From positions 3,248-9,014 of the forward strand of contig DMSR01000122.1 in NCBI GenBank assembly GCA_003457145.1: 5,767 nt of DNA. Reading direction: 5' to 3'. The position numbers were made by a program, and so were the translations under genes. The DNA comes from Bacillus sp. (in: firmicutes). Its GTDB lineage: Bacteria; Bacillota; Bacilli; Bacillales; Cytobacillaceae. Positions 1 through 4,840 of this stretch are shown here, piece after piece. Within the stretch, counting starts at the first letter, position 1. Each line of letters starts with the position of its first letter. A model generated the notes under the pieces. The model had not been told where the DNA came from. It saw nothing but the letters and a program-made list of their open reading frames with translations, and made no database searches.

Positions 1-345
1 GCATTGGCTTTGGGGGCGACGAAACTGGAAGTGACCTGGAAAGTAGTTGTTCCCGCTGCGATTTCAGGGATCATGGCTTCTTTCGTACTTGGGATCTCCA
101 GAGCAATCGGGGAAACGATGATTGTAACAATCGCCAGCGGAAGTTCTAAAAATTTCACTTTTGATGTCACTCAATCAATGCAGACGATGACTGCTTATAT
201 TGTCGAAGTCACAGGTGGAGAAGCGGCTGCCGGAACGACTCTTTACTACAGTCTCTACGCAGTAGCAATGACTTTATTTGTTTTTACACTAGTAATGAAC
301 CTAATTGCTCAATATATCTCTCGCAGGTTCAGGGAGGAATATTAA
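1..345 (+). CDS. pstC: Phosphate ABC transporter permease PstC, C-terminal part (5' end outside window)
   Basis: One of the two membrane subunits that form the phosphate channel of the PstSCAB importer in the cytoplasmic membrane. The frame is open from base 1 and ends at TAA 343-345, giving 114 residues. Full PstC proteins are about 300 residues, so roughly the first two thirds lie upstream. Seen here: the second half of the EAA loop that docks on the ATPase (ALGATKLEVTWKVVVP, about residues 3-19), the family-typical SRAIGET motif, and a last hydrophobic segment (about YYSLYAVAMTLFVFTLVMNL) before a basic tail. The first complete start-like codon (TTG at 4) is internal and is not a real start. 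pstA begins one base after the stop. Regulation by phosphate through PhoPR is expected from the family, but the operon promoter is not in the window. Confidence 0.96.
   Translation, partial: ALALGATKLEVTWKVVVPAAISGIMASFVLGISRAIGETMIVTIASGSSKNFTFDVTQSMQTMTAYIVEVTGGEAAAGTTLYYSLYAVAMTLFVFTLVMNLIAQYISRRFREEY
331..338 (+). promoter_or_regulatory. Ribosome binding site of pstA
   Basis: AGGGAGGA lies inside the last codons of pstC, 8 bases before the ATG at 347. It decides the pstA start: the in-frame TTG at 305 lies upstream of this site, inside pstC, and has no such signal. Confidence 0.85.
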
Positions 346-346
346 T

Positions 347-1231
347 ATGAAATATGTCGATACAGCTCAGGTTCAAAAAAAAATGGGAAGTCGCTTGTTT
401 GCCAATAATCTGGCAAAAACATTTTTCTTCCTGGCAACATCATTTGGACTGATAGTATTAGTTGTTTTGATTTACCGTGTCCTTGCTGATGGGTTAGGCT
501 GGATTAACCTGGACTTCCTGACAAACAAGCTTTCGACTGATCCTGAACGGGCAGGAATCATGGGAGCTATCACAGGGACTTTATGGCTTATGCTTGTTGT
601 TACGCCTGTAACAATGATTTTGGGAGTAGGGACAGCCATCTACCTTGAAGAGTATGCTACAAAGGGGCGCGTTTCCTCCTTCATTAAGACGAATATTTCA
701 AATTTGGCTGGTGTGCCATCCGTAGTTTTCGGTATTCTTGGTTTGACCGTATTTGCTAGAGCGCTTGATTTAGGTTCCGTTGTGCTGGCGGGAGGGTTGA
801 CGATGTCCCTTCTTGTTCTTCCAGTCGTTGTGGTTGCCAGTCAGGAAGCGATCCGTGCTGTACCGCAATTTCTAAGGGAAGCATCCTATGGAATGGGCGC
901 TACCAAATGGCAAACTGTTAAGAATGTAGTCTTGCCGGCTTCTTTGCCGGGTATCCTTACCGGTGTCATTCTTGCCCTTTCTCGTGCAATTGGTGAGACA
1001 GCACCACTAGTCGTCATAGGTATACCTGCATTGTTGATACCTCTTCCAGATGGAATTTTTGACAAGTTTACGATTTTGCCTGTGCAGATTTATTATTGGA
1101 CAATTGACTCTGCACTAGTTGCCGAATATGCAAACCTCGCTGCTGCAACAATCGTTATACTATTAATTGTTTTATTCGCAATGAACTCGATTGCCATCAT
1201 TATTCGGAATAAATTCCAAAAAAGATATTAG
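347..1231 (+). CDS. pstA: Phosphate ABC transporter permease PstA
   Basis: Second membrane subunit of the PstSCAB phosphate importer, pairing with PstC. The product has 294 residues, the normal family length. It has about six hydrophobic segments: roughly residues 25-45, 70-100, 118-140, 144-166, 200-225 and 264-287. The cytoplasmic EAA loop is at about 178-202 ([20 protein letters not shown], then PASLPG) and is followed by the family motif [10 protein letters not shown] at 212-221. The conserved [12 protein letters not shown] stretch at 122-133 is also typical of PstA. The ATG at 347 is chosen over the in-frame TTG at 305 because of the strong ribosome site at 331-338 and the one-base gap to pstC. 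It ends in TAG, and pstB follows after 17 bases. Nothing looks damaged. Confidence 0.97.
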   Translation: MKYVDTAQVQKKMGSRLFANNLAKTFFFLATSFGLIVLVVLIYRVLADGLGWINLDFLTNKLSTDPERAGIMGAITGTLWLMLVVTPVTMILGVGTAIYLEEYATKGRVSSFIKTNISNLAGVPSVVFGILGLTVFARALDLGSVVLAGGLTMSLLVLPVVVVASQEAIRAVPQFLREASYGMGATKWQTVKNVVLPASLPGILTGVILALSRAIGETAPLVVIGIPALLIPLPDGIFDKFTILPVQIYYWTIDSALVAEYANLAAATIVILLIVLFAMNSIAIIIRNKFQKRY

Positions 1232-1248
1232 TTCTGGGAGGGTTTAGA

Positions 1249-2076
1249 ATGCCAGTAATAACTGAGAACAATAAAGCCAATGCAGCTTTTGACAGACAAA
1301 CCAAGGGAATGAAAAATGACAAAAAGATTGTATACAATACGAAGGACCTTAATCTTTGGTACGGAGAAAGCCAAGCGTTGAAAAATATTAACCTGGCGAT
1401 CCATGAAAATGAGGTAACAGCTATTATCGGTCCTTCAGGCTGTGGTAAGTCAACCTATATTAAAACTTTGAACCGAATGGTCGAGCTTGTTCCAACTGTG
1501 AAAATCTCTGGAGAAATCTTATACAGGGAACGAAATATCCTTGATAAATCATATGGTGTAGAGGATTTAAGAACAAGTGTGGGTATGGTGTTCCAAAAAC
1601 CAAACCCGTTCCCGAAATCGATTTATGAGAACATTGTATACGGTCCAAAAATCCATGGGATACGTGATAAGAAAATCCTCGATGAAATCGTTGAGAAAAG
1701 CCTAAGAGGTGCAGCCATCTGGGATGAAGTTAAAGACCGATTGAACCAGAATGCGTATGGACTATCCGGGGGGCAGCAGCAGCGGATTTGTATTGCACGT
1801 GCTCTGGCAATTGAGCCAGATGTTATTCTTATGGATGAACCAACATCTGCACTTGACCCGATTTCAACACTCAAGGTTGAAGAACTAGTCCAGGAATTGA
1901 AGAAAGAATTCAGTATCATTATCGTTACACATAATATGCAGCAGGCAGCTAGAATTTCTGATAAGACCGCATTCTTCTTAAATGGCGAAGTAATTGAATT
2001 TGCAGAAACTGATAAAATTTTCTCCAATCCTTCAGATAAGAGGACAGAAGATTATATTACTGGGCGCTTCGGATAA
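1249..2076 (+). CDS. pstB: Phosphate ABC transporter ATP-binding protein PstB
   Basis: Cytoplasmic ATPase that drives phosphate import through PstC/PstA. The product has 275 residues. All ABC motifs are intact: Walker [10 protein letters not shown] at 61-69, Q-loop Q116 in [12 protein letters not shown], signature LSGGQQQR at 172-179, Walker [14 protein letters not shown] with D196/E197, and the H-loop histidine H228 in VTHNMQQA. The [13 protein letters not shown] segment after the Q-loop and the C-terminal [10 protein letters not shown] are characteristic of PstB rather than other importers. The ATG at 1249 has GGGAGGG at 1236-1242, six bases upstream. A second in-frame ATG at 1309 (residue 21) would remove a poorly conserved leader and has only a weak site. 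B. subtilis has two adjacent pstB genes, but here only one is present and phoU takes the next position. Confidence 0.98.
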   Translation: MPVITENNKANAAFDRQTKGMKNDKKIVYNTKDLNLWYGESQALKNINLAIHENEVTAIIGPSGCGKSTYIKTLNRMVELVPTVKISGEILYRERNILDKSYGVEDLRTSVGMVFQKPNPFPKSIYENIVYGPKIHGIRDKKILDEIVEKSLRGAAIWDEVKDRLNQNAYGLSGGQQQRICIARALAIEPDVILMDEPTSALDPISTLKVEELVQELKKEFSIIIVTHNMQQAARISDKTAFFLNGEVIEFAETDKIFSNPSDKRTEDYITGRFG

Positions 2077-2109
2077 TTTATACAATCCAATTGGAAAGAT
2101 GGGGATATT

Positions 2110-2769
2110 ATGGTAGTTAGAGAAAGATTTCAAGAGGACCTGAATATTTTGCACGGAAAATTACTTGAGCTCGGAAATTTTGCTGTCAATGCACTAAATC
2201 AGTCTCTTGTGGCCCTGGAAAATAAAGATGTTGAACTTGCGCTTCAAATCTTAGAGGATGATGCTCAGGCTAATCTTCTTGAAGAAGAAATCAATGATTT
2301 CGCGATTTTATTGATTGCAAAGCAGCAGCCAGTTGCGATTGATTTAAGAAGGATCATTGTTGCGATAAAAATTGCGACAGATATCGAACGGATGGCAGAT
2401 TTCGCAGTCAATATTGCAAAGTCAGCGATAAGGATTGGAAACGAGCCACTGATTAAACCGATAGAACATATAAAACAAATGCATCAGTTGTCTGTACAAA
2501 TGCTGACTTTAGCTTTGGAATCCTTCAATGAGGAGGATTTGTCAAAATCCCGGGAAGTTGCCAAGATGGATGATCAAGTAGATGATCTGTATGGAGAGAC
2601 AATACAGGAATTATTGACCCTAAGCCAGAGCAAACCAGAGCAAATAGCACAAATCACCCAGCTGTCATTAATCAGCAGATACCTTGAAAGAGCAGCAGAC
2701 CACGTAACCAATATAGCTGAGCATGTATTTTACATGGTAAAAGGCAAAAGGTATGACCTTAATCAATAG
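2110..2769 (+). CDS. phoU: Phosphate signalling regulator PhoU
   Basis: Cytoplasmic regulator that, in characterised bacteria, connects the Pst transporter with the PhoR-type sensor kinase and restrains phosphate uptake. The product has 219 residues, the usual family length, and is mostly helical. It consists of two PhoU repeats (about 10-110 and 120-212), each a three-helix bundle. Each repeat carries the metal-binding ExxxD signature: ERMADFAVNIAK (E93, D97) and ERAADHVTNIAEHV (E193, D197). The N-terminal RERFQEDLNILHGKLLELG is also typical. It starts 33 bases after pstB. The ribosome site is unremarkable (GGAAAG at 2093-2098, or GGGGA close to the start). It is the last gene of the pst operon and is followed at once by a strong terminator. 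The fold and family are clear; its partners in this organism are inferred. Confidence 0.96.
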   Translation: MVVRERFQEDLNILHGKLLELGNFAVNALNQSLVALENKDVELALQILEDDAQANLLEEEINDFAILLIAKQQPVAIDLRRIIVAIKIATDIERMADFAVNIAKSAIRIGNEPLIKPIEHIKQMHQLSVQMLTLALESFNEEDLSKSREVAKMDDQVDDLYGETIQELLTLSQSKPEQIAQITQLSLISRYLERAADHVTNIAEHVFYMVKGKRYDLNQ

Positions 2770-2781
2770 GTTAGAGCCAAT

Positions 2782-2828
2782 AATAATAAAGGAGCAGGGG
2801 GAAAACCCTGCTCCTTTATTATTTATTT
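2782..2828 (+). terminator. Intrinsic terminator of the pst-phoU operon
   Basis: A perfect 18-bp stem: bases 2782-2799 pair with 2806-2823 around a six-base loop (GGAAAA). The GC-rich core is GGAGCAGGG/CCCTGCTCC, and a T-rich tail follows (TTTATTATTTATTT). It lies 12 bases after the phoU stop. The lower stem is A/T on both sides, so the reverse strand also offers a hairpin followed by TTATTATT. It may therefore also stop any leftward transcript that passes the yqzC terminator. Confidence 0.93.
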
Positions 2829-2830
2829 AC

Positions 2831-2984
2831 CCAGGTATACTAAGGTTATTCTAGCTCGAGCCCTACTCATAAGCCGGCTGTGGCGGTGGGAAAACTGCCT
2901 GATCACTTCCGTCTCATACCTATCACGGCTGATCAAGGCGGTACCTGGATCTTGTATCGCTAAGACACCAACGGGTGAGCCGGT
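2831..2984. other. GC-rich structured intergenic element of unknown identity
   Basis: Bases 2851-2980 are about 55% GC by hand count, well above the flanking intergenic DNA, and are rich in inverted repeats. An outer stem can pair GCCGGCT (2873-2879) with AGCCGGT (2978-2984). Inside it, ACTGCCTGATCA (2894-2905) pairs with TGATCAAGGCGGT (2930-2942) with one bulge and one wobble, and that stem is capped by CCGT (2909-2912) with ACGG (2925-2928). A small hairpin CACC-AACG-GGTG lies at 2966-2977. CCAGGTA (2831-2837) can also pair with TACCTGG (2942-2948). The strand cannot be decided because the stems are symmetrical. I could not match it to a riboswitch, 6S, SRP, tmRNA or RNase P RNA from memory. 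It could be a small RNA, a dispersed intergenic repeat, or a remnant of a mobile element. Confidence 0.45.
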
Positions 2985-3015
2985 AAATGTTCATTATCTT
3001 CAGAGCGACTTCCAA

Positions 3016-3114
3016 TTCAAGTGAAATCAAGCCTGGCAACTTCGGACAAAGTTCAGGTGAAACTACAAAAAATGTCCGAACCTATTGTGAATTCGGACAT
3101 AGTTCAGGTTAAAT
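3016..3114. repeat. Intergenic repeat patch with alternating TTCGGACA words
   Basis: Bases 3041-3063 and 3092-3114 are direct repeats identical at 20 of 23 positions, with a period of 51. The inverted word TGTCCGAA (3073-3080) sits between them, so either outer copy can pair with the middle one. A third, degraded piece of the unit (TTCAAGTGAAAT at 3016-3027) resembles TTCAGGTGAAAC (3052-3063) and TTCAGGTTAAAT (3103-3114). The middle/right pairing forms the terminator described separately. Confidence 0.7.
3067..3100 (-). terminator. Probable intrinsic terminator of the leftward yqzD-yqzC genes
   Basis: Read on the minus strand, ATGTCCGAA (3100-3092) pairs perfectly with TTCGGACAT (3080-3072) across an 11-base loop, and the stem runs into a tract of six T (3072-3067). 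It starts about 35 bases after the yqzC-like stop codon, a normal place for a terminator. The stem is shorter and the loop larger than in the phoU terminator, so termination may be partial. Confidence 0.65.
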
Positions 3115-3134
3115 TGTGAAATCTTTTATCTTAT

Positions 3135-3665
3135 TTACCTATTTTTAGTTATGATTTTTGCGATTTGATAGTAATCCATTGTGCCATTCAGTTGGTATTC
3201 ACCAATTTGAATTTTCGTATGGAACCCTTGGTCGATTAAGTAGCGCTCAAATTTTTTCTCTTCCTCAATGATTCCCTGGTTCTTCAGGTTTGCAGCGACA
3301 TCACCTGGTGTCACTCCCTCTGCAATGACAAGAGTGAAATTTTTCTCTTCCTTGGCTTCAGATTTATCTGTCTCTTCAGCAATGTCTTCAGCTTGTGGTT
3401 TCTCTTCAATACCTTCCTTTTTTGGCTCTTCTTTTACTGCTTCCTCTTTTGTTCCTTCTTTAACTTCCGCTTTTTTCTCGGATAGTTTAGTGAAGTCGCT
3501 GTTGTTTAACACTTTGTACCCTTTTTTCTCCAAAAGCTGTTTTGCGTTTGCGACAGTTACCTGTTGTTTAGGTTCATTGTCGGCAATGACACTGCTGCCT
3601 GCCCACAGGAATATGGCAGAAAATAGAATTCCTAATGCGAATGATTGTGCTGTCCGTTTATTCAT
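3135..3665 (-). CDS. yqzC: Membrane-anchored protein with YceG/MltG-like N-terminal subdomain (YqzC-like)
   Basis: Function not established. The product has 176 residues in three parts. Residues 1-28 are a short basic start plus a membrane segment (FALGILFSAIFLWAGSSVIA), with no lipobox cysteine. Residues about 62-108 are a low-complexity Lys/Glu linker. The C-terminal domain at about 109-174 has the pattern TLVIAEGVTPGDVAANL, then GIIEEEKKFERYLI, then IQIGEYQLNGTM. It resembles the LysM-like substrate-binding part of endolytic murein transglycosylases (YceG/MltG). The transglycosylase catalytic domain is missing, so an enzyme call would be wrong; a cell-wall-facing role is inference. The ATG at 3665 overlaps the upstream stop by four bases (ATGA), with AAAGGA at 3679-3674 eight bases before it. 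The symbol is assigned mainly from position beside the pst operon, as in B. subtilis, and overall architecture. Confidence 0.8.
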   Translation of the reverse strand: MNKRTAQSFALGILFSAIFLWAGSSVIADNEPKQQVTVANAKQLLEKKGYKVLNNSDFTKLSEKKAEVKEGTKEEAVKEEPKKEGIEEKPQAEDIAEETDKSEAKEEKNFTLVIAEGVTPGDVAANLKNQGIIEEEKKFERYLIDQGFHTKIQIGEYQLNGTMDYYQIAKIITKNR

Positions 3666-4036
3666 ACGATCTGTCCTTTATCAACAAAGTCATTAATGAT
3701 CTCCTGAACATCTTCGGTTGATAGTGAAGATTGTCTGGCAATCTGGTTGATATCCATGCCTTGCTGGGCAAGGGACCAAACCTGGTTTTTAATGATTTCA
3801 TGTATTTGTTTCTTTTCAGTATTGAAGGATGATTGCTTATCCAGAACTGAATCAGATACGAGTAATTCTTCTTCTAGCACTTTTAACTTCTTTTTTATCT
3901 GGTAAAGATCCTGTATCTGCTGGATTGTCAGCTGATCTATTTCCTCTCGCAATTCTCTGTATGGATCTTTTAAAAAGAAAGAAAGTGAAAAAAGGATCGC
4001 TGCCAAGGCAACAAGGCTTATGATAATGAAGCTCAT
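3662..4036 (-). CDS. yqzD: Membrane-anchored coiled-coil protein with HTH-like C-terminus (YqzD-like)
   Basis: Unknown function. The product has 124 residues. Residues 2-22 form one membrane segment (SFIIISLVALAAILFSLSFF). A conserved-looking KDPYRELREEIDQL follows, then a helical coiled-coil-like stretch to about residue 60. The C-terminal part (about 85-118) reads LAQQGMDINQIARQSSLSTE, then DVQEIINDF, and resembles a helix-turn-helix like the one at the end of SwrB-type proteins. The same overall plan (membrane anchor, coiled coil, small HTH) is found in SwrB, which assists flagellar export in B. subtilis; shared function is not shown. The start at 4036 has GGGGGGA at 4051-4045, eight bases upstream. 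It is co-transcribed with yqzC through a four-base overlap. I see no convincing promoter box for it. The symbol rests on synteny with the B. subtilis pst region plus size and topology. Confidence 0.8.
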   Translation of the reverse strand: MSFIIISLVALAAILFSLSFFLKDPYRELREEIDQLTIQQIQDLYQIKKKLKVLEEELLVSDSVLDKQSSFNTEKKQIHEIIKNQVWSLAQQGMDINQIARQSSLSTEDVQEIINDFVDKGQIV

Positions 4037-4279
4037 CTGTTATTTCCCCCCGAGCTGTAATTAGAACACATAAAGTTAGTTTACCATTCCATATCAGAAA
4101 ATTCGATTCCTATTTTTTTCTTGAAAAAAAATGGTTGTTTTGTCACATTGCGATTTCCATTCCCTGTAAATCATGTCGATAAAACGCCAATTTTGTAATA
4201 CATAATGACTATTTAAAAAAAGATAGTGTACTGAACAAGGGGTAGTAAAGAAGGTTCAAAATCCGACAATTTGCGTTCA

Positions 4280-4308
4280 TTGTAGCTTAAAGGGGAAAAT
4301 GCTAACAT
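4280..4308 (+). promoter_or_regulatory. Candidate SigA-type promoter with extended -10
   Basis: TTGTAG (4280-4285), a 17-base spacer, and TAACAT (4303-4308) preceded by TG at 4300-4301, giving the extended -10 form TGCTAACAT. The -35 matches the consensus in only three positions. If used, transcription would begin about 50 bases before the DUF4912 gene. The region is AT-rich, so chance matches are likely. Confidence 0.3.
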
Positions 4309-4317
4309 TAATTAAGG

Positions 4318-4346
4318 GAATAAAAAATATAATTCAAACATATATT
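4318..4346 (+). promoter_or_regulatory. Candidate SigE-like (mother-cell sporulation) promoter
   Basis: GAATAAA (4318-4324) and CATATATT (4339-4346) are separated by exactly 14 bases. Against the Bacillus SigE pattern (about KMATATT-N14-CATACAnT), the -35 fits at five of seven and the -10 at all but one position. Transcription would start close to 4353, leaving only a few bases before the ribosome site, which is unusually tight. Treat it as a hypothesis. Confidence 0.2.
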
Positions 4347-4355
4347 TAATAATTT

Positions 4356-4360
4356 GGAGG
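4356..4360 (+). promoter_or_regulatory. Ribosome binding site fixing the GTG start of the DUF4912 gene
   Basis: GGAGG (within TTGGAGGTG) lies six bases before the GTG at 4367. The next in-frame ATG, at 4397, has only A-rich sequence before it, so GTG is the better start. Confidence 0.8.
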
Positions 4361-4366
4361 TGCAGC

Positions 4367-4840
4367 GTGAAAGGACAGAAACGATATGAAAACAAAATGA
4401 AAGACTATCTCGCTGTACGGGTCCTCACTCCCGGAAAGCTTTTCGCTTTTTGGCAGGTGAATGAGGACAAACTTCAGTTTATCTGCAAATATTTCAATAT
4501 ACCAAATGGTCGGGCTGTGAAAAGCTTGCGCTTGTATGATATTACCCCGAATAATTTAGAAGTTGCCAAGGCTGGTTGTATACACGAAGTAGTCTTGCGT
4601 CCAGAGGACTCAAGCTGGCTTTTTAAAGGAATAAGCCCCAGCAGGGATTATGTTGTTGAACTTGGAATCATGCGAACGGAACAATGCTTTTTCCCGGTGC
4701 TGCAGTCGAATAAAATGATTTCTCAAGTTAAACCGAAAGATTCAGCAGCTGTCGGCTCCTTATATCTACCTCCTGATTGGACTAACCAAGTCAGTACATA
4801 TACCTATTATGAGAATGTGGAAGGGAGCAGCAAAAAGTGA
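4367..4840 (+). CDS. DUF4912 domain-containing protein
   Basis: Function unknown; I assign it to the DUF4912 family from its motif pattern. The product has 157 residues, starts with GTG, and has no signal peptide or membrane segment, so it is probably cytoplasmic. Family-like features, in order: YLAVRVLTPGKLFAFWQVNED (about 14-34, aromatic-rich), LRLYDIT (55-60), a WLFKGISPSRDYVVELG strand region (84-100), then GIMRTEQCFFPVLQSNKM (100-117) and a polar tail. The repeated aromatic and strand pattern suggests a small beta-rich, possibly carbohydrate-handling fold, but no catalytic residues are evident. In other bacteria, DUF4912 proteins are, as I recall, found near or fused to glucan-related enzymes. 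That agrees with the glycosyltransferase translated directly after it here (overlapping stop and start). It is the first gene of its operon. Confidence 0.85.
   Translation: MKGQKRYENKMKDYLAVRVLTPGKLFAFWQVNEDKLQFICKYFNIPNGRAVKSLRLYDITPNNLEVAKAGCIHEVVLRPEDSSWLFKGISPSRDYVVELGIMRTEQCFFPVLQSNKMISQVKPKDSAAVGSLYLPPDWTNQVSTYTYYENVEGSSKK

Larger units (their letters stand above)
4037..4366. other. AT-rich divergent intergenic region
   Basis: This 330-base stretch separates the leftward yqzD gene from the rightward DUF4912 operon, so it should carry both promoters. It holds the ribosome site of yqzD (4045-4051), a T7C-TT-GA7 A/T palindrome around 4113-4130 that may bend DNA, and the rightward promoter candidates listed separately. 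There is also a 16-codon open frame at 4299-4349, preceded by AAAGGGG. I see no tRNA, long ORF, clear operator or Pho-box-like TTAACA repeat, and no convincing leftward -35/-10 pair. Confidence 0.6.

Noticed and set aside
305..346. Upstream TTG start giving pstA 14 extra residues
   Set aside because: The extension lies inside pstC and has no ribosome site. The ATG at 347 has an excellent one.
1460..2027. Two minus-strand open frames (1460-1648 and 1623-2027)
   Set aside because: They lie antisense to the intact ATPase motifs of pstB, have no ribosome sites and resemble no family. They are shadows of pstB.
2931..2962. T-box-like motif (minus strand, AGGTACCGCC)
   Set aside because: It lacks the conserved GGTGGNACCGCG core and specifier stem, and no tRNA synthetase or amino acid gene follows.
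2851..2984. Cobalamin or M-box riboswitch in the GC-rich block
   Set aside because: Single words look similar, but the conserved cores are absent and no transporter or biosynthesis gene lies downstream on either strand.
2770..3134. CRISPR array or insertion sequence in the repeat-bearing intergenic region
   Set aside because: Only two to three imperfect units with unlike spacing, no spacer regularity, and no transposase frame or terminal repeats with target duplication.
3268..3696. 142-codon plus-strand open frame rich in Ser/Phe
   Set aside because: It is antisense to the yqzC-like gene. Its Ser/Phe composition is the mirror of the Lys/Glu linker, and the minus-strand gene has a proper ribosome site and overlap.
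3829..4023. 64-codon plus-strand open frame
   Set aside because: Antisense to the yqzD-like gene, with no ribosome site and no recognisable motif.
4037..4366. PhoP binding boxes in the divergent region
   Set aside because: I found no TTAACA-like pair with the required 11-base periodicity.
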